Notes: a model not told the origin generated them from the letters alone. A stretch of 14,544 nucleotides of DNA from Bacillota bacterium (GCA_003343765.1 QAKO01000004.1:1-14544), one strand, 5' to 3'; shown: positions 5,973 through 14,047, counted from the first letter of the stretch. Numbers and translations: made by a program.

Positions 5973-7409
5973 GTGGACAGGCAGGAGAAAGAAACTCTGG
6001 AACGGATCATGCAGATCGAGCGAGAACAGGCGCGCCGCAGGGAGAATCCGCTTGCCCGTTACAATACAGGCAGAAAGAAACATAAAAAGCAGATCGCTTT
6101 TCACAAATGCAGAAAACGCAATCGCTGGGTATTCGGGGGAAACCGCAGCGGTAAAACGGAATGCGGTGCCGTGGAATGTATCTGGATGGCGCGGGGGATT
6201 CATCCCTATCGTAAAAACAGAAAAGACGTATTCGGATGGGTGGTGTCGCTTTCTCAGCAGGTACAGCGCGACGTAGCGCAGAAGAAGATCCTGCATTATC
6301 TTCCTTCCGAATGGATCGAGGAGATCGTCATGCTTTCGGGAAAACGCGGCTCACCCTCCGGTGTTGTCGATCAGATCCGTATCCGAAACGTGTTCGGCGG
6401 GATCTCGGTCATCGGCTTTAAAAGCTGCGATCAGGGCAGAGAAAAGTTTCAGGGCGCGTCGTTGGATTTCGTCTGGTTCGATGAAGAACCTCCGCAAGAT
6501 ATCTATGAGGAATGCCGTATGCGCGTTCTGGATCGGGCGGGCGATATTTTCGGAACCATGACGCCGCTCAAAGGACTGACATTCCTGTTCGACGAGATTT
6601 ACATGAACAAGAGCGGGAATCCCGAAGTCTGGTACGAATTTATGGAATGGGGGGATAACCCGTTTTTGCAGAAAAGCGAAATAAAGCTTTTGTCGTCGTC
6701 CATGGACGAAAAAGAATTGCAAAGCAGGCGGTACGGTAAATTCTGCGTGAGCGAAGGGCTGGTTTACCCTGAGTTTGACGAAAACGTTCACGTGATCCCG
6801 CCCTTTGAAATTCCCTTCGAATGGCAGGACACGATTTCCATCGACCCGGGACTGAATAATCCGCTGTCGGCGCATTGGTATTGCGTGGATTACGACGGAA
6901 ACATCTATGTGGTCGCGGAGCACTATGAAGCCAAACGCGATATAGGATATCATGCGGCAAAAATCAAGGAGATCAGCGCGGGATTGGGCTGGCATACGGA
7001 CGGAATGGGCAGGATCAGGGCGCTGATCGATTCCGCGGCGAACCAGCGTACGCTGGCGAGTTCGAAAAGCGTGAGCGAGCTGTTCTATGAACAGGGTATC
7101 AACGTGAATGCAAACGTCAATAAGGATCTGTTCGCCGGTATAGCGCGCGTGAAATCTTATCTCAAAGGAGAGAACGGAGTCCCGAAACTGTATATTTTTG
7201 AAGGGTGTGTTAATCTGATCCGCGAACTCAAAGGTTATTTCTGGGGAAGCGGCGACGTACCCAAAAAAAAGGATGATCACTCTTTGGATGAGTTGAGGTA
7301 CTATCTCATGACCAAGCCGCACAATTCCGCACCCGAAAAGCCTCCGACGGCCGTCCAGCGCGACAAAGCGCGCCTGATGCGGCGGTTACGCGCAAGGCGC
7401 GGAAACTGA
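5973..7409 (+). CDS. terL: Phage terminase, large subunit (ATPase and nuclease)
   Basis: A 478-residue DNA-packaging motor of normal length. The N-terminal ATPase has Walker A GGNRSGKT (55-62), Walker B FVWFDE (166-171; Asp170, catalytic Glu171) and the coupling motif GTMTP (194-198). The C-terminal RNase H-like nuclease keeps its three expected acidic residues: Asp291 (SIDPG), Asp353 (ALIDSAA) and Asp439 (HSLDELRYY). All key residues are present, so the protein should be active. It would pump DNA into the prohead through the portal and cut it. The GTG start at 5973 follows AAAGGAGG (5957-5964) at 8 bp; an ATG at 5968 is out of frame. It is the first gene of a same-strand operon with portal, scaffold and capsid. 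The basic C-terminal tail (RRLRARRGN) is a plausible DNA or portal contact. Confidence 0.95.
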   Translation: MDRQEKETLERIMQIEREQARRRENPLARYNTGRKKHKKQIAFHKCRKRNRWVFGGNRSGKTECGAVECIWMARGIHPYRKNRKDVFGWVVSLSQQVQRDVAQKKILHYLPSEWIEEIVMLSGKRGSPSGVVDQIRIRNVFGGISVIGFKSCDQGREKFQGASLDFVWFDEEPPQDIYEECRMRVLDRAGDIFGTMTPLKGLTFLFDEIYMNKSGNPEVWYEFMEWGDNPFLQKSEIKLLSSSMDEKELQSRRYGKFCVSEGLVYPEFDENVHVIPPFEIPFEWQDTISIDPGLNNPLSAHWYCVDYDGNIYVVAEHYEAKRDIGYHAAKIKEISAGLGWHTDGMGRIRALIDSAANQRTLASSKSVSELFYEQGINVNANVNKDLFAGIARVKSYLKGENGVPKLYIFEGCVNLIRELKGYFWGSGDVPKKKDDHSLDELRYYLMTKPHNSAPEKPPTAVQRDKARLMRRLRARRGN

Positions 7410-7434
7410 AAGGCAAGGATCGGAGGATGGTTTT

Positions 7435-7698
7435 GTGAGCGATGAGCAGATAAGACAGGCACTTGTCCGCCGTGCCGTGGGGTATGAAACGGACGAGGTC
7501 GTGGAGGAATACGGCTTCAACGACGGCGAAGCCGTGCTGATCAAACGGAAGGTTACAAAGAAAAGTGTGCCGCCGGATATTCAGGCGGCAAAGATGCTGA
7601 TGGACGGGCAGACGCCGCTCAGCGAACTGAGCGACGAAATGCTGGAAGAGGAAAAGCAGCGGCTGTTGCGGCAGCTGCGTCGGCAGGAGGAAGACTGA
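7435..7698 (+). CDS. 87-aa protein resembling the C-terminal part of small terminases
   Basis: A short acidic-basic protein between terminase and portal. Residues 13-57 follow a pattern I know from the C-terminal half of many Clostridia phage small terminases: an AxGYExxEV start (here AVGYETDEV), a short G-turn, then a basic strand and a KxVPPD motif (KKSVPPDIQAAKMLM). A helical tail, SELSDEMLEEEKQRLLRQL, follows. The usual N-terminal HTH DNA-binding part is absent. The gene also lies after the large subunit, whereas the small subunit usually precedes it. The GTG start follows GGAGG (7422-7426) at 8 bp. Inferred: a terminase or portal partner lacking its own site-recognition domain. It could equally be an unrelated small morphogenesis protein; family recognition is by eye. 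Confidence 0.55.
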   Translation: MSDEQIRQALVRRAVGYETDEVVEEYGFNDGEAVLIKRKVTKKSVPPDIQAAKMLMDGQTPLSELSDEMLEEEKQRLLRQLRRQEED

Positions 7699-7699
7699 A

Positions 7700-9625
7700 T
7701 TGGATCAAAAAAAGACGGAAGCGCCCGTAACGGGCGCAAAGAGCAAGGGGAATGTGCAGGTACTGGGCGGTCTGAATACCAACCGCAGTACAAGCCGTCC
7801 TTTTGACAAAAAGTTTGAAGAGGAAACGGTAAAGTTTATATACGAAACTTTCCGCGAACGGCAAGAGGATCGGCGTTTTTTGGAACGCAGCTGGGAACTG
7901 AACATGAATTTTCTTTCAGGGAACCAGTATTGCGACGTAAGCGCCGCGGGAGAACTGGAAGAAGAACAGCCGCGCTACTGGTGGATGACGCGCCGCGTGT
8001 ACAATCACATTGCGCCGGCGATCGATACGCGCTGCGCCAAGCTGGCGCAGGTGCGTCCCTCGATGACCGTTCGCGCGGCGACCGGCGAGGAGAGAGATCT
8101 TCAGACGGCGAAGATCGCCACGAATGTCTTGCGTTCGGTATGCGAAGAATGCGGGTTTGACGACGTGGTATCGCGTGCAACGATGTGGAGCGAAACGTGC
8201 GGAACGGCGTTTTACAAAGTACTCTGGGACGCAAACAGCAAGAGTGCGGAAGGGGGCGTGCGCATCGCGGCGGTTTCGCCGTTTGAGATTTATCCTGAGG
8301 ATCTTTCCGGGGAAAAACTTGCCGACCAGGGAAGCATTATGCACGTAAAAGCGGTACCCGTATCTGAGATTTTTGAACGGTACGGCTTGCGTGTGGAAGG
8401 CAAAGACATCGATGAATTTTCGTTGGTTCCCGGTTCGGCTTCGGCAAATGATGCGGGAGGCATGGGAAGCCGCCTGCGCGGTGTGCGCAAAAACAGTGCG
8501 CTGGTTTTGGAATATTATGAAAAGAGCAGCAGTGTATTCCCGTATGGCAGGCTGATCGTCGTGGCGGGCGACAGGCTTGCGTACTACGGCGACCTGCCCT
8601 ATGAAAACGGAGAATCCGGTTCGCGCACCTATCCGTTTGTCAGACAATGCGCTCTGACGATGTCGGGTGCCTTTTTCGGCGGCAGTATCGTAGACAGGAT
8701 GATCCCCGTGCAGCGCGCATTCAATGCGGTAAAAAACCGAAAGCACGAATTTTTGAACCGTTTGACGATGGGGGTGCTTGCGGTGGAAGACGGTTCGGTG
8801 GATACGGACGAACTTCTCGAAGAGGGTCTGCCGCCCGGAAAAGTTCTCGTGTACAGGCAAGGGTCGGCGGCGCCGAAAATGTTGGGGGCGGACAGTCTGC
8901 CTGCGGAATTTGAAAAAGAAGAGGAGCGGCTGCTCGATGAATTTATTTTGGTGAGCGGGGTGAGCGAGCTTTCTTCCACGACGCAGAACCGTACGCACGT
9001 AACGAGCGCCACGGGATTGCAGTTGCTTATCGATCTGGACGACACGCGTTTGGCAGTCACGGTCGACAGCGTGAAGCGCGCGCTCAAAGCGGTCGGAAAG
9101 CAGGTCTTGCGGCTGATGCGCCAGTTTGCCGGCGCGCACAGGCTCATGCGCATGACGGGCGAAGGAAAACGGGTGGAATTGTACTATTTTTCGTCGTCGG
9201 ATATCACTTCGGACGATGTGGTGTTTGAGGCGGAAACGGATGAGGCGAATTCTCCTGCGAAACGGCGTTCGCTGATCTATGAGATGTATCGCATGGGCCT
9301 GTTTGCGGGAGAGGACGGCAAAGTGTCGGACGAAACGCGCGAACGCGTGCTGGATGCGTTGGGGTACGGCGGGCTGGACAGTACGCGCGGACTGTTGCCT
9401 CTGCATAAAAACAAGGCGTCGGAAGAAAATCTGCGCCTGATCACGGAAGAGGTGGATACGGACGAATTCGACGACGACGCGGCGCATATCGCGGAGCATA
9501 CGCGATACCTGCTGTCGGATGAATTCAAAAAGAATATGGCGGCAAAGCCGCGGTTTCTTGCGCATCTGAGACGGCACGAATTACAGAAAAAGCGCAAGAA
9601 CGGAGAAAAAGAAACGGAGAATTGA
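7700..9625 (+). CDS. Phage portal protein, podovirus (P22-like) type
   Basis: A 641-residue protein forming the DNA entry ring at one capsid vertex. Residues 1-40 look flexible. From 41 there is a helical wing region (FIYETFRERQEDRRFLERSW), then the characteristic FLSGNQY (71-77) and RVYNHIAPAIDTRCAKLAQVRP (99-120). A long mixed region and a helical acidic-to-basic C-terminus follow (EEVDTDEFDDDA ... ELQKKRKNGEKETEN). Length and pattern fit P22-like portals (about 600-725 residues) better than HK97 portals (about 400). The start is TTG 7700 with AGGAGG (7685-7690) 9 bp upstream. The gene begins one base after the stop codon of the 87-aa gene, so translation is probably coupled. It works with the terminase upstream and the scaffold and capsid downstream. 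Confidence 0.88.
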   Translation: MDQKKTEAPVTGAKSKGNVQVLGGLNTNRSTSRPFDKKFEEETVKFIYETFRERQEDRRFLERSWELNMNFLSGNQYCDVSAAGELEEEQPRYWWMTRRVYNHIAPAIDTRCAKLAQVRPSMTVRAATGEERDLQTAKIATNVLRSVCEECGFDDVVSRATMWSETCGTAFYKVLWDANSKSAEGGVRIAAVSPFEIYPEDLSGEKLADQGSIMHVKAVPVSEIFERYGLRVEGKDIDEFSLVPGSASANDAGGMGSRLRGVRKNSALVLEYYEKSSSVFPYGRLIVVAGDRLAYYGDLPYENGESGSRTYPFVRQCALTMSGAFFGGSIVDRMIPVQRAFNAVKNRKHEFLNRLTMGVLAVEDGSVDTDELLEEGLPPGKVLVYRQGSAAPKMLGADSLPAEFEKEEERLLDEFILVSGVSELSSTTQNRTHVTSATGLQLLIDLDDTRLAVTVDSVKRALKAVGKQVLRLMRQFAGAHRLMRMTGEGKRVELYYFSSSDITSDDVVFEAETDEANSPAKRRSLIYEMYRMGLFAGEDGKVSDETRERVLDALGYGGLDSTRGLLPLHKNKASEENLRLITEEVDTDEFDDDAAHIAEHTRYLLSDEFKKNMAAKPRFLAHLRRHELQKKRKNGEKETEN

Positions 9626-9675
9626 CCTGAAAAGGGAAACCCGCGGATCATAGAAATTTATTTTGGGAGGACGTT

Positions 9676-10086
9676 ATGGAGAAGGAAAACAAAGTGCAGC
9701 AGCCGGACGCGGCGCAGGGAGCGGAGGCTCAGAAAGAGGAAGGCGCGGTCGGTTCGTTCGGCAAGTTCAAGAGCGCGGATGCCCTTCTGAACGCATACAA
9801 TTCGCTGGAAGCTGAATTTACCCGCCGCAGCCAGCGTCTGCGCGAATTGGAGGGACGGTTGCAGGACGGGAACAGAATGTCGTCCGCAGCCGAGGGGGAG
9901 TCGCGGCAGCAGCCGCAGAGCCTGGATGAACAGGTCGGCGCGGCAGTGGAAAAATACCTCGCCGCCCGTCAGGCTCCTTACATTATGGCGGACGGGGGTT
10001 CGCCGGCAAGTGCGCCTGCGCAGCGCATCCGCTCTTTGGAAGAAGCGGGCAGGCTCGCACAGGAACTTTTTCGCAAAAACGTATAA
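9676..10086 (+). CDS. Capsid scaffolding protein candidate
   Basis: A 136-residue, highly charged protein rich in Gln, Glu and Ala. Residues 29-59 contain a pattern typical of podovirus scaffolds in this position (GKFKSADALLNAYNSLE, then FTRRSQRLRELEG), forming a short coiled coil. The middle is low complexity. The C-terminal helix (RIRSLEEAGRLAQELFRKN) is a likely capsid-binding tip. ATG 9676 follows GGGAGG at 5 bp. Its place directly before the capsid gene is the standard position for a scaffold, which guides shell assembly and then leaves. It is shorter than the P22 scaffold (303 residues) but has the right composition. Confidence 0.75.
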   Translation: MEKENKVQQPDAAQGAEAQKEEGAVGSFGKFKSADALLNAYNSLEAEFTRRSQRLRELEGRLQDGNRMSSAAEGESRQQPQSLDEQVGAAVEKYLAARQAPYIMADGGSPASAPAQRIRSLEEAGRLAQELFRKNV

Positions 10087-10122
10087 AAGTAATGTACGTA
10101 TTGCGGAAAATCGATCAAAACA

Positions 10123-10136
10123 GCCGCATCAGCGGC
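10123..10136 (+). other. Short hairpin in the capsid gene leader
   Basis: A 5-bp GC stem (10123-10127 with 10132-10136) with loop ATCA, followed by AAAATTTTCTT, between scaffold and capsid genes. It may stabilise the 5' end of a processed capsid message or cause partial termination; it is small and could be chance. Confidence 0.3.
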
Positions 10137-10165
10137 AAAATTTTCTTGTAAAAAGGAGATAAAAA

Positions 10166-11332
10166 ATGGTAACGATGACAACTGCGGACAACGCATTGAA
10201 ATCTTTTTATTTAGGTGTGGTATCGGAACAGCTCAATACGTCGGTCAATCCGCTTCTGGCGAAGATTAAACAGAGCACGGCGGACGTGTGGGGCAAAGAG
10301 GTTCGCCGCCTGGCGCAGTACGGCGTGAACGGCGGAATCGGCGCGGGTACGGAGGAGGGAGATCTTCCTGCAGCTGCTGGCAACAACTATGAACAGTTCG
10401 TGACCACCCTCAAAAATTTATACGGCACGGTAGAGATCAGCGATAAGGCCGTGCGCGCTTCCGAAAACAGTGCGGGAGCCTTCGTCAATTTGCTCAACGC
10501 GGAAATGGAAGGGCTGATCAAGTCCTCGTCCTTCAACTTCGGGCGTATGCTGTTCGGCGACGGCAGCGGAAAACTTTGCACGGTCGAATCCGTTTCCGGC
10601 AATACGGTGACGGCGGATTCCGTCAAAAACATCATCGAAGGGATGGTTGTGGACATCTACGACGCCGCGGGAACGGCCGTTTCGTCTGTTACGGGCCGCA
10701 GAGTCCTTTCCGTCGACCGCGAAGGAAAAAAATTCACCCTTTCTGGCGGTGCTCTGAGCGGTGTGGACGCCGAAGATTTTGTAGTCGTGCAGGGTTCGTA
10801 TAACCTGGAACTGACGGGTTTGGGTGCCATCTTTAAGAATAGCGGCACACTGTACGGACTGGACCGCGCAACGCATACCTGGATGATCCCGTACATGAAA
10901 TCGTCCGTGGGCGAGATCAGTGAAACGGTGATCCAGGCGGCGATCGACAAACTGGAAGAGACGGCAAACAGCCGCGTCAACTTCATTGTTTGCAGCTGGG
11001 GCGTCAAACGTGCTTTGCAGAAAGCACTGTCTGCTTCCCGTTCTCTGACCGATCCGGAAGTGCTTGCGGGCGGCTATAAGGCGATCACCTACAACGGGAT
11101 CCCTGTGGTGGCGGATCGCTTCTGTCCGGACGGCACGATGTATTTGCTCAACACCGACGATTTCTGCCTGCATCAGTTGTGTGACTGGAAATGGTTGGAA
11201 GGGGATGACGGAAAAGTCCTCAAGCAGGTGCCGGGCAAACCGCTTTACACGGCGACGCTCGTCAAATATGCCGACCTGATCTGCACGCGTCCTTGCGGAC
11301 AGGCGATGCTTACGGGAATTACGGAAGAATAA
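10166..11332 (+). CDS. Major capsid protein, HK97 fold with inserted beta domain
   Basis: A 388-residue shell protein. The N-terminal arm and spine helix (about 1-130) include GAGTEEGDLP and the E-loop-like YGTVEISDKAVRAS (86-99). Residues about 136-210 form a beta-rich insertion (VESVSGNTVTADSV ... VLSVDREGKKFTLSG) comparable in place to the I-domain of P22 coat protein. The C-terminal part holds the peripheral and axial domains, with KAITYNGIPVVADRFCPDGTMYLLNT (305-330), a pattern common in Clostridia phage capsid proteins. ATG 10166 has AAGGAG (10153-10158) 7 bp upstream; a second ATG at 10175 is possible. A strong hairpin follows the gene, so its message may end here. There is no separate protease gene, in keeping with a scaffold-based P22-like assembly. 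Confidence 0.9.
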   Translation: MVTMTTADNALKSFYLGVVSEQLNTSVNPLLAKIKQSTADVWGKEVRRLAQYGVNGGIGAGTEEGDLPAAAGNNYEQFVTTLKNLYGTVEISDKAVRASENSAGAFVNLLNAEMEGLIKSSSFNFGRMLFGDGSGKLCTVESVSGNTVTADSVKNIIEGMVVDIYDAAGTAVSSVTGRRVLSVDREGKKFTLSGGALSGVDAEDFVVVQGSYNLELTGLGAIFKNSGTLYGLDRATHTWMIPYMKSSVGEISETVIQAAIDKLEETANSRVNFIVCSWGVKRALQKALSASRSLTDPEVLAGGYKAITYNGIPVVADRFCPDGTMYLLNTDDFCLHQLCDWKWLEGDDGKVLKQVPGKPLYTATLVKYADLICTRPCGQAMLTGITEE

Positions 11333-11363
11333 CCTGCGCGCGTTCTGCGTGAGACGGGGATGG

Positions 11364-11396
11364 ACGCGGCGCGGAAAATTTTCCGCGCCGCGTTTT
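11364..11396 (+). terminator. Hairpin after the capsid gene (internal terminator)
   Basis: A perfect 15-bp GC-rich inverted repeat (11364-11378 with 11379-11393), running into TTTT. It lies 31 bp after the capsid stop and before the tail-part genes, so it should reduce, perhaps not stop, transcription into them. The 194-bp gap (11333-11526) contains no convincing promoter that I can see. Confidence 0.75.
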
Positions 11397-11526
11397 GCTT
11401 TTCTGCCGCTCGGATTGCAGAAAAACGCAATACGGTTGCATGAAAATCGTGCAAAACATGGCAAGGAGAGCGGTACAAGTTAAAAAATTGGCAAAGAGAA
11501 CGGATCGCGGAAGCTAAGGAGGGAAA

Positions 11527-12081
11527 ATGAAAGTAAATTTGATTATGGTGATGGCGGCGGAGCTGTGCGGGAGGAAAGATCTTTCGGAATATCTGACGGG
11601 AAAGAGTGCGGAAAACCTCGGTGAAGCTGAGCGGGATACGGAGAGCCTTCTGCGCTGTTATAATCTGACGGAAAATGAGATCGCATTGGATTATCTGCCT
11701 TTGCGGAAGACAGAAACGCTTGTTTCGGACGGAAAAATTTTATATACCGCGTTTGAAAAATCGCCTTTGGAAATCGAGAGCGTGCGAAAGTCTGACGGCA
11801 GCAAACTGCCGTTCCGCATTGCGGAGGACGGAGTTTGTACGCAGGCGGGGGAAGTGAGCGTGACATATACATACCGCCCTTCGGTCAAGGCACGCGAGGA
11901 TGAAGCAGAACTGGATCGCAAGGGGGATGCGCGGCTGATGGCGTTGGGAACGGCGTGTGAATTTTCGTTGATGAACGGGATGTTCGATGCGGCGTCGCTT
12001 TTGGATAAGCGGTACAGGGACGCGCTTGCGTGCGCCTGCAGGGATCGCAGCGGACGGATGAAGATGAGGAGCTGGATATGA
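11527..12081 (+). CDS. Head-to-tail adaptor candidate
   Basis: A 184-residue protein: a helical N-terminus (1-48), a beta-rich middle (49-118; IALDYLPLRKTETLVSDGK, GEVSVTYTYRP) and a helical C-terminus (121-172; ARLMALGTACEFSLMNGMFDA). ATG 11527 follows AAGGAGGG (11516-11523). Order and size match the ring protein that follows the capsid in short-tailed phages (P22 gp4 is 166 residues, T7 gp11 is 196). I see no direct motif similarity, so the call rests on position. Its stop overlaps the next start as ATGA, so the two products are probably made together. Six cysteines-or-fewer spacing shows no metal site. Confidence 0.55.
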   Translation: MKVNLIMVMAAELCGRKDLSEYLTGKSAENLGEAERDTESLLRCYNLTENEIALDYLPLRKTETLVSDGKILYTAFEKSPLEIESVRKSDGSKLPFRIAEDGVCTQAGEVSVTYTYRPSVKAREDEAELDRKGDARLMALGTACEFSLMNGMFDAASLLDKRYRDALACACRDRSGRMKMRSWI

Positions 12082-13355
12082 GATTTTATCGGAAAATGCC
12101 GTTGGAAATTTCGGGGAAGACGGTGCGGAAAAGTATTCCGCTGGATGTTTCGAAAGGAGAAAACGGGGGGATCGCATATGCGCTGGAAAGTACGGGAGGA
12201 AAACTGCGCGGGGGGATCGGTGCAAACGCGCTGGATCTGTCGGCTTTACCGGAGGGGGAAACTTTGCTCGCCGTATTTGAATCGGACGGCGCGTATGCGC
12301 TGTATTGTGAAAGCGGCAGGATGTATTCGCAGACGGCAAGCGGTCTGAAGGACAGCGGCATTGTTTTTTCAAAGATGCCCGCTTGCGTCCGCTTTTACGA
12401 CGGCGGAGAAAAAGTATTGCTGTCGGACGGGACGATCAGTCTTGTGTTGGACAAGAGCGGTTTGACGAGAAAGGCGGTTGCTTTTTCTGCGGCGGTGTTT
12501 GCCTATGATCGGCTCTGGTATTGCAACGACGGACTGAAGTTGTATTTCAGCGAAGCGGGGAATGTCTATAATTTTGAAGCGGGTACAGGTTTGGGTGGAG
12601 CGATTGAACTCCCCGACAGAAAGGGAAAGATTCTGAAACTGATCTTTTTTCGGAACGATATTTACGTCGTGCGGGAATACGGTTTACAGAAACTGAAGGC
12701 TTACGGCGACGAAAAGGAATTTGCCGTGGAAGATGTGTTGTCCTGCGCGAAAATTTACGGACAGAGTGCGGCCGCGACGGAATCTACGCTGTTTTTTCTG
12801 GCAGAGGATGGGCTTCATGCGTACGGGGACGGAAAGATAGCGGATTTTTCTGAACATTTTTCATCAGAGCAGACGGATGTGCGGGGTGCGGCGTCGGGCG
12901 GGAAGTATTTTCTGACGGCGGAAACGGCAGGCGCCATGCGTGTTCTGGGGGTGTTTGACGAGGATACGGGCGGCGGTTATCTGGTGCCGGGGGATTGTAC
13001 GGGACTTTGCGACGGTTCGGGCAGGGTGTTGTTCGCGCTGGAAGGCAAAGGTTACGAGATCACGCGCGGCGGAGTGTTTGCGGAAAGGGTATCGCACCGC
13101 GTGTGGCAGAGTGCACCCGTGACGCCTTGCGGGGGAAGAGCATTGCTGCGTGAGCTGGACGTACGGGCGCGCGGGGCGTTGATCCTTTGCGTACACAGCG
13201 ACGAAGGAAACCGCAGTGTGTGCGTGCCGGACGGCGGGAAGGTATGCCGATCGCTGAATCTGCCGGGGACGCATTTTACGTTCCGTATTCTTGCGGAAGA
13301 TTGTGAAGTGAACGGGCTTTCGGCTCTGTTTCTGAAAGGGGAGGATGTGTCATGA
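12078..13355 (+). CDS. Beta-propeller tail-hub (nozzle) protein candidate, P22 gp10-like
   Basis: A 425-residue, almost all-beta protein with repeated blade-like strands. The best recognised part is residues 146-215: LWYCNDGLKLYFSEAG, then NVYNFE, then GGAIELPD, KILKLIFFRNDIYVVREYG and LQKLKAYGDE. This order is typical of phage packaged-DNA stabilisation or tail-hub proteins of the P22 gp10 type (472 residues). ATG 12078 overlaps the previous stop (ATGA); the open frame reaches back to 12030, but the overlap start with GAGGAG upstream is preferred. The protein would bind under the adaptor ring and keep DNA in the head. The last 80 residues may be a separate beta domain. There is no tailspike- or fibre-like region. 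Confidence 0.65.
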   Translation: MRFYRKMPLEISGKTVRKSIPLDVSKGENGGIAYALESTGGKLRGGIGANALDLSALPEGETLLAVFESDGAYALYCESGRMYSQTASGLKDSGIVFSKMPACVRFYDGGEKVLLSDGTISLVLDKSGLTRKAVAFSAAVFAYDRLWYCNDGLKLYFSEAGNVYNFEAGTGLGGAIELPDRKGKILKLIFFRNDIYVVREYGLQKLKAYGDEKEFAVEDVLSCAKIYGQSAAATESTLFFLAEDGLHAYGDGKIADFSEHFSSEQTDVRGAASGGKYFLTAETAGAMRVLGVFDEDTGGGYLVPGDCTGLCDGSGRVLFALEGKGYEITRGGVFAERVSHRVWQSAPVTPCGGRALLRELDVRARGALILCVHSDEGNRSVCVPDGGKVCRSLNLPGTHFTFRILAEDCEVNGLSALFLKGEDVS

Positions 13356-13828
13356 CGGAAGAAGAACTGAATCAGGCGGTCAACAAACTGATTTCCGAAG
13401 CAAATGACGAAAGCGAAAATGCAAAGCTGGAATATGAAGAAAATTGCAGAAAAGAGAAATACCGTGCGGCAGAAAACCGAACGCTGCGTTCGACCATTCT
13501 GGATGCGGCGCTGGCGGAACTGAAAGCCGCATACGACAAGCTGGTTCTGAAAATTCAGGAAGAACTGGATGAAAGTCTGCAGGCGCTGTATGCGGAAAAC
13601 GATCCGGACGGACAGCCCGGGGAGGGGATCAATCCGGACGATGCGCCGTATGAAGTGGATTACAGTCTGCCTGTGAGAGATCGGTATGTGGCTGTAAAAA
13701 ATTATTATATGGCTTACGACGACATGGCGCAGGCTCTGCTGGATTATCAGAACGACGAGGTCGCCAAAGATTATCTCGGTACGTACTACGATTATCTTTT
13801 ACAGCTGTTGCTGTTGATGCAAAACTGA
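13352..13828 (+). CDS. Acidic coiled-coil protein ending the capsid operon
   Basis: A 158-residue protein. Residues 1-82 are a long helical, heptad-like stretch rich in Glu, Lys and Ala. A Pro/Gly/Asp linker (83-108) follows, then a Tyr-rich helical end (YVAVKNYYMAYDDMAQALL ... YLGTYYDYLLQLLLLMQN). It has no signal peptide and no catalytic motif. ATG 13352 overlaps the tail-hub stop (ATGA) and has AAAGGGGAGG upstream. In P22-like phages the gene after gp10 encodes the tail needle gp26, a trimeric coiled coil of 233 residues that plugs the channel. This protein could fill that role, but similarity is not shown. It may instead be an assembly chaperone or internal protein. It is the last gene before a hairpin. 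Confidence 0.5.
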   Translation: MTEEELNQAVNKLISEANDESENAKLEYEENCRKEKYRAAENRTLRSTILDAALAELKAAYDKLVLKIQEELDESLQALYAENDPDGQPGEGINPDDAPYEVDYSLPVRDRYVAVKNYYMAYDDMAQALLDYQNDEVAKDYLGTYYDYLLQLLLLMQN

Positions 13829-13849
13829 AAAGAAGCCTTAAAACTGACG

Positions 13850-13877
13850 GCGGCATCCGCAAAATTGCGGATGCCGC
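13850..13877 (+). terminator. Hairpin at the end of the capsid operon
   Basis: A stem of 11 GC-rich pairs plus two A-T pairs (13850-13862 with 13865-13877), 21 bp after the last operon gene. The following T tract is broken (TTGCTGTTTG), so termination may be partial. The rest of 13829-14134 (306 bases) holds only the promoter and palindrome listed separately. Confidence 0.6.
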
Positions 13878-14047
13878 TTGCTGTTTGCGTTCTTTCGTCG
13901 GGGAAATATGATTCAGAAAAAGAAAGACGATAAAAACTGCGCGGCATATTTGTGCGGACGTGTATCGTTTTTTGTTGCAAAAAATCCTGATCGTACCCGG
14001 GTGCGTGCATGGGGAGCAAAAAAATGGCATAAAATAAAAATAAAGGC

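Noticed and set aside
7916..9577. 553-codon minus-strand ORF opposite the portal gene
   Set aside because: Arg/His-rich antisense shadow of a confidently coding frame, with no ribosome binding site.
9622..9660. TTGACC at the portal stop as a promoter for scaffold and capsid
   Set aside because: No acceptable -10 element at 16-19 bp spacing.
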